DNA from: Erysipelothrix sp.
GTDB lineage: Bacteria; Bacillota_I; Bacilli_A; Erysipelotrichales; Erysipelotrichaceae
Assembly: GCA_012512455.1 (NCBI GenBank)
Contig: JAAZEF010000094.1
Coordinates: 1-33,084, forward strand
Length of the DNA: 33,084 nucleotides
Reading direction: 5' to 3'
This document shows positions 24,652 to 32,153 of the stretch, piece after piece. The number at the start of each line of letters is the position of its first letter. Positions within the stretch are counted from its first letter, which is position 1. The notes beneath the pieces were generated by a model. That model made no database searches and had not been told where the DNA came from. It saw only the letters and a program-made list of their open reading frames with translations. Made by a program: the position numbers and the translations under genes.

Positions 24652-25473
24652 TTAGAAAATTCCGAAGAATGATCCTACAATAGCTAGAACCAATAGGAAT
24701 AAAATTCCGTGAGTTGGTTTCCAGTTATGTTTTGTAAATAGATAATATAGTAATAAAGTTAATGCTAATGGGATTAGTTTAGGTAATACACCATCTAAAA
24801 TTGATTGAACGTTAACGACTGCTTCACCTTGTGTATATTGTAAAGCTAAAGTAGTTCCACCAAAGTTTGATGTAAGTGCACCAACTACGAATACTCCTAA
24901 GATACCTGCTGCACGTGAGAATTCACGGGCATTTTCAGTTAGGACATCAATAGCTTGTGAACCTAAACGATATGACCAGTGCATGAGTCCGAAACGAACA
25001 ATGAACTGAACCACATTAAATATAACTAAGAACATGATTGGACCTAAGATAGATCCATCGATAGCCCAGTTAGCTGTAATACCAGCAGTAATTGGAACTA
25101 GTGTAAACCAGAATAGAGCATCCCCAATACCACCTAAAGGACCCATTGCTGCGACACGTACTGAACGAATTGTGTCAACTGGTGCTTTAGCTTGTTCTAA
25201 GGATAGAACGATACCCATAACGAATGTTACTAAGAATGGGTGAGTATTAAAGAACTCAAGGTTATGACGCATTGATAAGGATAAATCTTCCTTATTAGTA
25301 TGAATTTTTTCAAGGCCTGGTAAAATACCCCATAGCCAACCAGCAGCTTGCATACGCTCATAGTTGAACGATGCTTGTAGGAATAATGATCCCCACACCA
25401 TTTTGTTAAGAGTACCCTTATCTAATGGTGCAGCTGGAGTTGTATCAACATATTCTTTTACATTATATGCCAT
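24652..25473 (-). CDS. PTS mannose-family IID component
   Basis: 273 aa membrane subunit that with IIC forms the sugar channel. Seen: WGSLFLQASFNYERMQAAGW, HNLEFFNTHPFLVTFVMGI, and AAMGPLGGIGDALFWFTLVPI, the strongly conserved IID core; C-terminal helices follow. I choose ATG 25473 (MAYNVKEY), 8 nt after GGAGG, over the track's 25482, which would sit 2 nt from the ribosome site. It overlaps the IIC stop by 11 bp. Last gene of IIB-IIC-IID. Amino-sugar specificity is inferred from agaS/gatZ nearby. Confidence 0.95.
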   Translation of the reverse strand: MAYNVKEYVDTTPAAPLDKGTLNKMVWGSLFLQASFNYERMQAAGWLWGILPGLEKIHTNKEDLSLSMRHNLEFFNTHPFLVTFVMGIVLSLEQAKAPVDTIRSVRVAAMGPLGGIGDALFWFTLVPITAGITANWAIDGSILGPIMFLVIFNVVQFIVRFGLMHWSYRLGSQAIDVLTENAREFSRAAGILGVFVVGALTSNFGGTTLALQYTQGEAVVNVQSILDGVLPKLIPLALTLLLYYLFTKHNWKPTHGILFLLVLAIVGSFFGIF

Positions 25474-26305
25474 CTTCTTCATCTCCTCCGTGACCTACAG
25501 TGCCTGCAAGGTTTTTAATTTTGACGTTAGCTTGGTAGTCTGCAAGAGCGATTGCTACTCCAATGAACGAAATAATAAGTAGAGCTGAACCACCAAGTGT
25601 TGCTACGAAGGCGCCATTGGCGTCAACATAACCGACTGCTCCAACAATTGTAGCAAGTGCGAAACCTGCAAAGTAGTAACCCCATAGTTCGCCTGACATC
25701 ATAATACGAAGTAATGTAGCGAAACCTACGTAACGAAGCATACCACCACCGACGTTGAAGCCGTTTTGTAGCCAAGCATATTCATCAAAGAATGCTTGAA
25801 TTTGAGGACCGAATGCTGAACCAGCTGTTAAAGCTAATACGGCAACGATTCCGAAAGCTGTTCCTAATAGAGTCATTGACAGCAAGTTAATATTACGAAT
25901 ACCTGCTGGGTTAGCTTCATCTGCTGCTTTATCCGCAACACCCATAAGTGGTGAGAATAAAGTAAAGATGAGTGTAACCATCATTTGACCTAGAATAGCA
26001 AATGGTACTGCGATACCAACTGCTGCAGCAGGCTCTAAGCCTAATCCTACTGCGAAGATAGTTGCAACAACGCCACCAATAACTGCGTTTGGAGGTTGTG
26101 CACCACCGATTGGCATACTACCAATTTGAATCAATTGATAAGTACCACCAACAACAAGTCCGATTTGTAAATCTCCTAAAATTGCTCCTACTACTGGACC
26201 AACAACAATTGGTTGATAGAGGGATTCTAGGAAACTAAATTGGTCAATAGCAGCAATAAATGTCACTATGAAAACCAAGATAATTTGTAAAGCATTAAAA
26301 TCCAT
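25463..26305 (-). CDS. PTS mannose-family IIC component
   Basis: 280 aa membrane permease subunit. QPIVVGPVVGAILGDLQIGLVVGG near residues 31-54 and GGAQPPNAVIGGVVATIFAV after it are the family's conserved helices. The C-terminal tail TVGHGGDEEDGI is cytoplasmic and acidic. Ribosome site AGGGGAAA before ATG; starts 46 bp after IIB. Translocates the sugar while IIB phosphorylates it. Base composition is less strand-biased than most of the window, fitting high expression. Confidence 0.95.
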   Translation of the reverse strand: MDFNALQIILVFIVTFIAAIDQFSFLESLYQPIVVGPVVGAILGDLQIGLVVGGTYQLIQIGSMPIGGAQPPNAVIGGVVATIFAVGLGLEPAAAVGIAVPFAILGQMMVTLIFTLFSPLMGVADKAADEANPAGIRNINLLSMTLLGTAFGIVAVLALTAGSAFGPQIQAFFDEYAWLQNGFNVGGGMLRYVGFATLLRIMMSGELWGYYFAGFALATIVGAVGYVDANGAFVATLGGSALLIISFIGVAIALADYQANVKIKNLAGTVGHGGDEEDGI

Positions 26306-26351
26306 AATTTTCCCCTTCTATACAGTTTCCTGTATCAAGATTTTTCTTTAT

Positions 26352-26828
26352 TTAAATAAAGAGATTTTTGTTGTCTTCGCTTGATTCAGTGGGAACTCGT
26401 TTAATTTCGATTTCTACACCTAAATCACGAAGAGCTTTGAATGCGGCTACGTCGTTATCATCTACAGAAACTGAACGGCCTGCAGCACGTTTACCTTCCG
26501 CATGATGCATATTACCGACGTTTACCTTTTTAATAGGTACACCGCCTTCTACTAGCGTCAATACGTCTTGTGGAGTTTCACATATAATGAAAATCTTTTG
26601 ACGATCGGCCGCTTTGTGAATTACGTCAATAGTTTTTTGAAGTGAGAAGTAACGAGTCTGTGCAGACTGCGGTGCGCTCATATCCATCAAACCTTGACGT
26701 GGTTTGTTTGTGGACACTTCATCATTGGCGACTAACAATAAGTTAGCTCCGATAACGTTGGTCCATTGAGTTGCAACCTGACCATGAATTAGTCGGTTAT
26801 CAATACGGGTTAACACAATATTTGGCAT
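26352..26828 (-). CDS. PTS mannose-family IIB component
   Basis: 158 aa cytoplasmic phosphocarrier. RIDNRLIHGQVATQW at residues 8-22 contains the phosphorylated His15; VNVGNMHHAEGKR is a further conserved IIB segment. It takes phosphate from IIA (29743-30177, in another transcription unit) and passes it to the sugar entering through IIC/IID. Excellent AAGGAGGAAAAAC ribosome site. First gene of its operon, with the promoter region shared with the divergent AraC regulator. Confidence 0.96.
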   Translation of the reverse strand: MPNIVLTRIDNRLIHGQVATQWTNVIGANLLLVANDEVSTNKPRQGLMDMSAPQSAQTRYFSLQKTIDVIHKAADRQKIFIICETPQDVLTLVEGGVPIKKVNVGNMHHAEGKRAAGRSVSVDDNDVAAFKALRDLGVEIEIKRVPTESSEDNKNLFI

Positions 26829-26872
26829 GTTTTTCCTCCTTACAATATAAAGATTATTTAATCTTCGTATTA

Positions 26873-26878
26873 ATTATA
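26873..26878 (-). promoter_or_regulatory. -10 box of the PTS IIB-IIC-IID promoter
   Basis: TATAAT on the minus strand with only a poor -35 (TAGTGA, 17-bp spacer). A weak -35 fits activator dependence. Confidence 0.6.
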
Positions 26879-26884
26879 TCGTAA

Positions 26885-26898
26885 AGAAGGCGCTTTCA
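26885..26898 (-). promoter_or_regulatory. Candidate cre (CcpA) site at the PTS IIBCD promoter
   Basis: TGAAAGCGCCTTCT against the cre consensus TGWNANCGNTNWCA: 12 of 14 positions. It lies in the spacer/-35 region, where CcpA binding would repress. Confidence 0.45.
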
Positions 26899-26909
26899 CT
26901 AGTAATACA

Positions 26910-26926
26910 CTTATAAGTATTAACAA
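26910..26926. promoter_or_regulatory. Candidate AraC-type operator, copy 1
   Basis: CTTATAAGTATTAACAA. Shares 13 of 17 positions with 31412-31428, at an identical distance from the -10 of the regulated PTS promoter (31 bp between elements). It lies just upstream of the -35 of the IIB promoter and also upstream of the regulator's own -10. Confidence 0.5.
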
Positions 26927-26950
26927 ATATCTTATCTTTTTTAAAAGTGT

Positions 26951-26956
26951 TATAAT
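26951..26956 (+). promoter_or_regulatory. -10 box of the AraC regulator promoter
   Basis: Perfect TATAAT 26 bp before the regulator ATG; no clear -35. Confidence 0.5.
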
Positions 26957-26982
26957 TAATCAACAAAACCAAAGGAGTAGAC

Positions 26983-28143
26983 ATGTATAACAAGACAACA
27001 AGTTTCAATCAGACTAAATATTATGACATTGTAAGTCAGTCAGAGATACAAGCAGATTATGAATTCACTCTCTATGAGACGCTTCATAAGTCATCATCCA
27101 CACTAATGCACTTTAATAGGACCATTTATGTTCAATCTGTTTATGGCATTATTGCCTTAATGATTGCAGAGTCGCCACATCATAAAATCGAACAGTACAT
27201 CTTACATGGTATTGTTGCGATTCACCCAGGGATGCATTTTTATTTATTAAAAATCACCGATGACGCTAAGGCAGGACTTTATCGAGCAGCATATGATCAT
27301 CCCCAATATTATCAATCCAATCATCCTATTATGATTAATGAAGTGAAGGAAACATTCTTTTTACCTCAGATTTATGCCTCTTATTATCAAATTAAAAAGG
27401 CTCCCTATTACTATGATTTTGAGAGACATTATTTTTGGGAGATGACGGTTGTTAATTCTGGAGTGCTTCAGACTAATATTGATGGCATTAATTATGAATT
27501 ACATAAAAATGACCTTATCTTTTATGGACCTTTACAGAAACATAACCAACGTATTGAAGATGACATGTGTACCTATGTCACCATTATGTTTGATTGTTAT
27601 CCCATTCATAGAACTCTTTTAAATAAAATATTTCATTTAGATCAAATGCAATCTCGATTGATGGAAGATATTGTTCGCTATACAGATAATGAATATGACG
27701 AGTACAACAATGAACTCTTTATTAATCAGTTGAAGGAACTTATTATTTTATTATTAAGACAAGATCCAAAGGAAATTCCTCAACATCACCATACGACGAC
27801 GATGCGTTTTAACTTCGAGAATGATTTATTGAATAGAATATTGGAACATATTCATAATAATATTGAGGGCGGTCTTAGAGTCATTGATTTATGTCAATAT
27901 TTTGCGATTAGCCGTGCGACCATCCAGAGTATCTTCAATAATAATTTAGAGATGACGCCTAAACAATATATAAATGATGTGCGACTTAAACAAGCTAAGG
28001 TTTTAATTAATGAGTCGAAATATACCTTGTCAGAGATTGCGAATCGTTTAGGCTATTCGTCTATCCACTATTTCTCTAGAGCTTTTAAGGAAGAGTTTAA
28101 CACAACACCTTCTGAATACGCGAAATCTTTAGTTAAGAAGTAA
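26983..28143 (+). CDS. AraC-family transcriptional regulator of the PTS locus
   Basis: 386 aa. The C-terminal ~100 residues (about 283-384) are a standard AraC double helix-turn-helix: VIDLCQYFAISRATIQSIF for the first, and LSEIANRLGYSSIHYFSRAFK with TPSEYAKSL for the second. The middle (about 140-210) has an AraC-type cupin-like ligand pocket pattern (GVLQTNIDGINYELHKNDLIFYG); the first ~130 residues are unassigned. Ribosome site AAGGAG 5 nt before ATG. Placed between the two halves of the PTS locus and divergent from IIB, it is the obvious local activator; the effector is probably the imported sugar or its phosphate. Confidence 0.9.
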   Translation: MYNKTTSFNQTKYYDIVSQSEIQADYEFTLYETLHKSSSTLMHFNRTIYVQSVYGIIALMIAESPHHKIEQYILHGIVAIHPGMHFYLLKITDDAKAGLYRAAYDHPQYYQSNHPIMINEVKETFFLPQIYASYYQIKKAPYYYDFERHYFWEMTVVNSGVLQTNIDGINYELHKNDLIFYGPLQKHNQRIEDDMCTYVTIMFDCYPIHRTLLNKIFHLDQMQSRLMEDIVRYTDNEYDEYNNELFINQLKELIILLLRQDPKEIPQHHHTTTMRFNFENDLLNRILEHIHNNIEGGLRVIDLCQYFAISRATIQSIFNNNLEMTPKQYINDVRLKQAKVLINESKYTLSEIANRLGYSSIHYFSRAFKEEFNTTPSEYAKSLVKK

Positions 28144-28171
28144 AAAAGTTTGGAAATTACCAAACTTTTTT
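28142..28171. terminator. Bidirectional terminator between the AraC gene and gatZ/agaZ
   Basis: AAAAAAGTTTGG-AAATTA-CCAAACTTTTTT has perfect 12-bp arms. It overlaps both convergent stop codons: its right arm encodes the KKVW end of the aldolase subunit. Confidence 0.9.
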
Positions 28172-29458
28172 AATAGCATAAATATAGTCGTCTAATGTAA
28201 CACCAATCACATCATTAATTAAGGCTGTTGGTGTTTTTTCTAATCGTCCTTCATTAACCTTACGATATTGGACTGGTAAGAATTGACTAATTAGATTCAT
28301 GGGTAAGTCGACACTTTCTAGATTGTCTAATAGCTGTTTTATGGCTGAGTCGACTGCTGGTTGTGGTAGATAGTAACGAGCTCTATCAGAGAAAGAAAAG
28401 GCACGTTTAGTGGCTAATTCTTCTGGAGTTCCATGATAGTATGGTTGCCATGAGCCAGGGTTTTCTAACATCACTTTTTCAAGTGTTTCAATAAAGCGTG
28501 ATTGTTTTTCTTCACTAAAGAGTTGTTGTTCAATGTAACTTAAGGCGAAGAGTGCTTCACGGTAAGCGAAGGTTAAGCCTGGTCCTACTTTAAGAATGGC
28601 GATGCCATCTTCTACCATTTGTTTTAAATGGTATTTTGATTGATAGTCTGAGGAGTGACCTTCAAAGACTATTGGATCAAATTGTGTTAGTGCTGCTGTT
28701 AATTCTTTGGCAGCTTCACGGTTATAGAAGTCAACCTTCTCATCACCATATTCAACACCTGGTTGGACAACGACACCCACGACTTGATTGAAGACATGTC
28801 CTACACCATGGCTTTCAAGTTGAGCTTTAAATTCATTGACAGTATTGATGAAATCATCGACTGTAGTGACTTGCATTTCTTCAACATCAGTTGCACCACC
28901 TGGTACAGGAACTTCACTTCCTATAATATAGGCTAATTGAGGTGCATCTGGATTAGTAGTTAACAATTCTTGGTAAGCTTGTTCTGTGACTTGAATTAAT
29001 TCAGCTCCACGACGAGCAATTACAGTTGTTGATAGTGGTTCTGTTGTGGAGTCACTGGCGACACGCATACTAGTGTCAATATGAATCTTTGTGAAGCCTG
29101 CTAATACGTATTCTTTGACCAAAGTTTTGGCTTCTTCCATAGCTTGTGCTTCTTCATATTTGATAAAAGTGAGTGGACCTAAATGGTCGCCCCCTAAAAT
29201 AACTTGTGATAATTCAATGTCTACTTCTTTCGCTAATTTATGAACCATATTGACAAAGTCTTTAGGTTTCATGCCTGTATAGCCACCGTATTGATCAACT
29301 TGGTTGGCTGTGGCTTCTATGACTGCGGTTGTATTGGTTTCTTTTGCTTTTATGAGGACTTCTTTGATGACGACTTCATTAGCGGTACATGCTGAGTAGA
29401 CACCCATCTCGTCCCCTGTTTTTCTATTTTTTAATAACTCTATTAAACGATTTTCCAT
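28157..29458 (-). CDS. Tagatose-1,6-bisphosphate aldolase non-catalytic subunit family (GatZ/KbaZ/AgaZ)
   Basis: 433 aa, full length. NRKTGDEMGVYSACTANEVV at the N-terminus, ATANQVDQYGGYTGMKP, and VILGGDHLGPLTF are characteristic of this TIM-barrel family. In E. coli it stabilises the catalytic class II aldolase KbaY/GatY in galactosamine or galactitol breakdown. No catalytic partner is encoded in the window, so either it lies elsewhere or this protein acts on its own. Fourth gene of agaS-IIA-yajC-gatZ, 9 bp after yajC; ends inside a shared terminator. Supports a GalNAc/galactosamine-like substrate for the PTS. Confidence 0.9.
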   Translation of the reverse strand: MENRLIELLKNRKTGDEMGVYSACTANEVVIKEVLIKAKETNTTAVIEATANQVDQYGGYTGMKPKDFVNMVHKLAKEVDIELSQVILGGDHLGPLTFIKYEEAQAMEEAKTLVKEYVLAGFTKIHIDTSMRVASDSTTEPLSTTVIARRGAELIQVTEQAYQELLTTNPDAPQLAYIIGSEVPVPGGATDVEEMQVTTVDDFINTVNEFKAQLESHGVGHVFNQVVGVVVQPGVEYGDEKVDFYNREAAKELTAALTQFDPIVFEGHSSDYQSKYHLKQMVEDGIAILKVGPGLTFAYREALFALSYIEQQLFSEEKQSRFIETLEKVMLENPGSWQPYYHGTPEELATKRAFSFSDRARYYLPQPAVDSAIKQLLDNLESVDLPMNLISQFLPVQYRKVNEGRLEKTPTALINDVIGVTLDDYIYAIKKVW

Positions 29459-29467
29459 TAAATTCTC

Positions 29468-29743
29468 CTATTTCTCTATGGCTGAAATTGCGTAGCGTGA
29501 TACAGTGATCACGGCACCTGATTTAACTTCGATATCTGCAGTTTGTTCACTTAGACTACGGATTGTTCCGTATAGCCCGTTGGAAAAACTAACTTTGTTT
29601 CCTACTTTTAGTTCTTGGTGTAGCTCTTCGAAGTATTTTCTTCTTTTCTTTACATTACGATAATTAGCCAGCTGCATAATTAAAATACCGAGACTGACTA
29701 TGATAATAATCGCAATAGAGGATGCTAAAATATTTTCCCACAT
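29468..29743 (-). CDS. YajC-like single-pass membrane protein in the PTS operon
   Basis: 91 aa: one N-terminal membrane helix (ASSIAIIIIVSLGILIMQL) then a basic KKRRKYFEELHQELKVGNKV and a small beta domain (SNGLYGTIRSLSEQTADIEV), the YajC pattern. Housekeeping YajC works with SecDF; PTS-linked paralogs in mannose-family loci are common and of unknown function, perhaps assisting IIC/IID insertion or assembly. Start shares a base with the IIA stop (TAATG), so the two are coupled. Confidence 0.85.
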   Translation of the reverse strand: MWENILASSIAIIIIVSLGILIMQLANYRNVKKRRKYFEELHQELKVGNKVSFSNGLYGTIRSLSEQTADIEVKSGAVITVSRYAISAIEK

Positions 29744-30177
29744 TAGATGCCATCTCCTTCATCAAAATCTTCTTTGACTTCAATTTCTTTTACAAATTGA
29801 ACTTGTTCTTTTCCAGTATCTTCTGATAATTTAGCGAATTCGACTACATTATCATGGGCTAATCTGGAGAATACCCCATCGATTAACATACCTAGGTTGG
29901 TTCCGGCCATGACACCGACGTTGTCGTGACTTTGAGCTAACATAAGGGCTGTCTTAAAGGGTGTACCGCCGAAGAGATCTGTGTAAATTATAACCCCTTC
30001 ACATTCTTTCTTTAATTCGATGATGGCATTTTCAATGTCTTCACTGATTTGTTCTAAAGGGTTCTCTTCTAGAAAGTCAATCACATGATAATGGTCTTGT
30101 TTTCCTGCGATCATTTCGAGTGAGCTGGTGATGCCACTCGCAAACTGTGCGTGTCCGCTGATGATGATTCCGATCAT
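29743..30177 (-). CDS. PTS mannose-family IIA component
   Basis: 144 aa cytoplasmic phosphocarrier. IIISGHAQFASGITSSLEMI holds the active His9, phosphorylated by HPr; TDLFGGTPFKTA (about 66-77) is the family signature and dimer region. The acidic tail VKEDFDEGDGI is not conserved. It is the only IIA here, separated by about 3 kb from its IIB/IIC/IID partners. Starts 2 bp after the agaS stop. Confidence 0.95.
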   Translation of the reverse strand: MIGIIISGHAQFASGITSSLEMIAGKQDHYHVIDFLEENPLEQISEDIENAIIELKKECEGVIIYTDLFGGTPFKTALMLAQSHDNVGVMAGTNLGMLIDGVFSRLAHDNVVEFAKLSEDTGKEQVQFVKEIEVKEDFDEGDGI

Positions 30178-30179
30178 TT

Positions 30180-31346
30180 TTATTCTCCTTGATAATCGTA
30201 AAGGGTAACTCCTTCAACTACACGATTGACCATTCCAGTTGGGAATGGATTGTCTGGTGTTTTATTGAGGGCTACTGATTTAAGTGCTGAGAAACTTTGG
30301 GCAGTCATCACATAGACAAGACCTAGTAACTCATCATTTAATGGTGTGTCGTAGACAATTAAATAGTCTGCGTTTGAATAATTTTCTTCATACTTCTTTG
30401 TAGTGACGACTAACACTTTAGCTACTTGACCATTAATTATTTCATTGAATAAATCTTGGTCATAGCGTTGAGTATATTCATCTTGAGAAGTGTAGAGGAC
30501 AACAAGTGTTTTATCATTTAAGAATGATTTTGGTCCGTGTCTAAATCCTAAGGATGTATCATGTAGTGAGACTACTTCTCCTGTAGTTAATTCTAACATC
30601 TTAAGTCCTGATTCCTGAGCTAATCCTTTATGATTATTAGATCCTAAATACACAATTCTTTCGAAGTTAAAATCTTGTACAATCTTTTCGACTGTTTTAA
30701 CTTTATCATTGACGAACAACTCACCTAAGTCACCAAGTTGTTTAACCACTTTTTTATTGGTTTCAAAGTTGTCTAAAGTGAGTGCTAAATAAGCTGCTAG
30801 GACCATATTAGTATAGGATGATGTCATTGCGAAGGCTTTGTCATGTGTTTCTTCTGGTAAGTTGATGGCGAATACTTTTGATTTGTCTGACTTAAATTTA
30901 GCGAGTTCACCTTCTGCGTTACAAGTAATAACTAAATGATAGAGTGTATCGACAATGGCTTCCGCGTGTTCTACCGCACCGATGGATTCAGGACTGTTGC
31001 CTGATCGTCCAAAACTTACTAGTAAAGTTGGTGTTTCTTTATCGAAATAAAGATCAGGATTACTGACGATGAGAGTCGTGGCGATACTTTCAACTCTGAA
31101 GTTGTAGCGTTTTCTTAGGACATCGATGAGTGTGTTGCCTACAAATTCTGAAGTACCTGCGCCGCTAAAAATAATTCTATAATTTTTATGACTGAGCACT
31201 TCGTTAACGAATTGGTCTAATTCTTTGAAGTTTTCCTCAATGATTCCTGCTGTTTTTTGCCATGTGGCAGGTTGTTGTTTTATTTCGCTTACGGTAAATT
31301 CCGCATTCTTTTGGACTAATAATTCTTTATTTAAATCAAATAACAT
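30180..31346 (-). CDS. agaS: AgaS-type SIS-domain sugar-phosphate isomerase/deaminase
   Basis: 388 aa using ATG 31346 (MLFDLNKELL), which has GAGG 8 nt upstream and matches the normal AgaS N-terminus; the track start adds 19 codons. Two SIS domains: FSGAGTSEFVGNTLIDVL and VSFGRSGNSPESIGAVEHAE in the first, GSNNHKGLAQESGLKMLELT and HGPKSFLNDKTLVVLYTSQD in the second. Seen in GalNAc/galactosamine operons, AgaS is reported to deaminate/isomerise galactosamine-6-phosphate to tagatose-6-phosphate. First gene of the agaS-IIA-yajC-gatZ operon. Exact sugar remains inferred; other SIS enzymes act on fructosyl-amino acids. Confidence 0.88.
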   Translation of the reverse strand: MLFDLNKELLVQKNAEFTVSEIKQQPATWQKTAGIIEENFKELDQFVNEVLSHKNYRIIFSGAGTSEFVGNTLIDVLRKRYNFRVESIATTLIVSNPDLYFDKETPTLLVSFGRSGNSPESIGAVEHAEAIVDTLYHLVITCNAEGELAKFKSDKSKVFAINLPEETHDKAFAMTSSYTNMVLAAYLALTLDNFETNKKVVKQLGDLGELFVNDKVKTVEKIVQDFNFERIVYLGSNNHKGLAQESGLKMLELTTGEVVSLHDTSLGFRHGPKSFLNDKTLVVLYTSQDEYTQRYDQDLFNEIINGQVAKVLVVTTKKYEENYSNADYLIVYDTPLNDELLGLVYVMTAQSFSALKSVALNKTPDNPFPTGMVNRVVEGVTLYDYQGE

Positions 31347-31361
31347 ACCTTTTTCCTCATT

Positions 31362-31375
31362 TCTATTCGCTTTCA
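31362..31375 (-). promoter_or_regulatory. Candidate cre (CcpA) site at the agaS promoter
   Basis: TGAAAGCGAATAGA matches the cre consensus at 12 of 14 positions and begins at the end of the -10 box, a position where CcpA would block transcription. It shares TGAAAGCG with the IIBCD site. Confidence 0.4.
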
Positions 31376-31403
31376 TTATATCAATTACCTTGTTTCTTAT
31401 CAC
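31375..31403 (-). promoter_or_regulatory. Promoter of agaS-IIA-yajC-gatZ
   Basis: Minus-strand GTGATA, 17-bp spacer, TATAAT, 28 bp before the agaS ATG. A small inverted repeat CTTATC-ACT-GATAAG covers the -35. Confidence 0.6.
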
Positions 31404-31411
31404 TGATAAGC

Positions 31412-31428
31412 CTTATAACTTTTAATAA
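31412..31428. promoter_or_regulatory. Candidate AraC-type operator, copy 2
   Basis: CTTATAACTTTTAATAA; same 13/17 match, orientation and distance to the -10 as copy 1 at 26910-26926. Confidence 0.5.
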
Positions 31429-31455
31429 CCTTTGTGTCTAAACTAACAATTTTGA

Positions 31456-31484
31456 TTTACAAGTGGCCCTTTTTCCTCTATTAT
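31456..31484 (+). promoter_or_regulatory. Promoter of the small membrane protein gene
   Basis: TTTACA, 17-bp spacer, TATTAT, 24 bp upstream of ATG 31509. Confidence 0.6.
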
Positions 31485-31508
31485 TGATATAAAGAAAGAG
31501 AGAATGTT

Positions 31509-32012
31509 ATGAATTTCAACAATTTATTTGCGCAATTATTTAAAGATAAAAGGGGACAGACCATTTACTATCATCCAAGATCACAGATGGCTTATGTTGT
31601 TCCTGAGAGTGAGGAAAGAAAAGTAAATGCTTTTCATCATCGTTTGTTATTAAGTTTGGCGATGGGTGCTGCTTTCTTTTCCTTTTTTGATAATCAATTA
31701 TGGGGTGCTTTGGCTTTATTTATAGGGATGTATGTCGCCACTACTTTTTGGTTATTTAGAAAATTATTACCACGTTTTACAACGTATGCTAATTATAAGA
31801 TTGAACAGAATTTACCAGCAACTCCAGAAAGAGATCCTCGTCGATTGTTAGTTGTGGGAGTTGCCTACATTGCATTGGGTGTTTTATTACTAATGACTTT
31901 ATTCTTTTATGATAATACCCCTTTGGAGAGAGTCTTATATGTTGTTATATCCTTGATGGGTCTAGGACTAGGTTTCCATAATTTGTCTACCTATCTAAGA
32001 TTTAAGAAATAG
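31509..32012 (+). CDS. Uncharacterised membrane protein, four predicted helices
   Basis: 167 aa, not recognised. About 44 soluble N-terminal residues (KDKRGQTIYYHPRSQMAYVV) precede two membrane hairpins: LLLSLAMGAAFFSFF with LWGALALFIGMYVATTFWLF, then LLVVGVAYIALGVLLLMTLFF with VLYVVISLMGLGLGFH. A basic loop between them (TPERDPRRLL) suggests both termini are cytoplasmic. Ribosome site AGAGAG is modest. It has its own promoter and is divergent from agaS, with no obvious link to the PTS. Confidence 0.7.
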   Translation: MNFNNLFAQLFKDKRGQTIYYHPRSQMAYVVPESEERKVNAFHHRLLLSLAMGAAFFSFFDNQLWGALALFIGMYVATTFWLFRKLLPRFTTYANYKIEQNLPATPERDPRRLLVVGVAYIALGVLLLMTLFFYDNTPLERVLYVVISLMGLGLGFHNLSTYLRFKK

Positions 32013-32051
32013 AAAAATAAAGAAAAAAGAAAACAAGAAAGAGGTGGTATT

Positions 32052-32153
32052 ATGTTCTCATTTAACAATATTCACCAATCAGAGATAGTCGTCTAATCTG
32101 TTTGGGATGTCAATTTTATCGACTTAGAAATGGAAGACTATGATTACAATTAA
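32052..32153 (+). pseudogene. Short ORF interrupted by an in-frame TAA
   Basis: A good AGAGGTGG site precedes ATG 32052 encoding MFSFNNIHQSEIVV, then TAA at 32094; the same frame reopens as SVWDVNFIDLEMEDYDYN and stops at 32153, inside the start of the GNAT gene. Could be a broken small gene or a 14-residue leader peptide. Not recognised. Confidence 0.3.
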
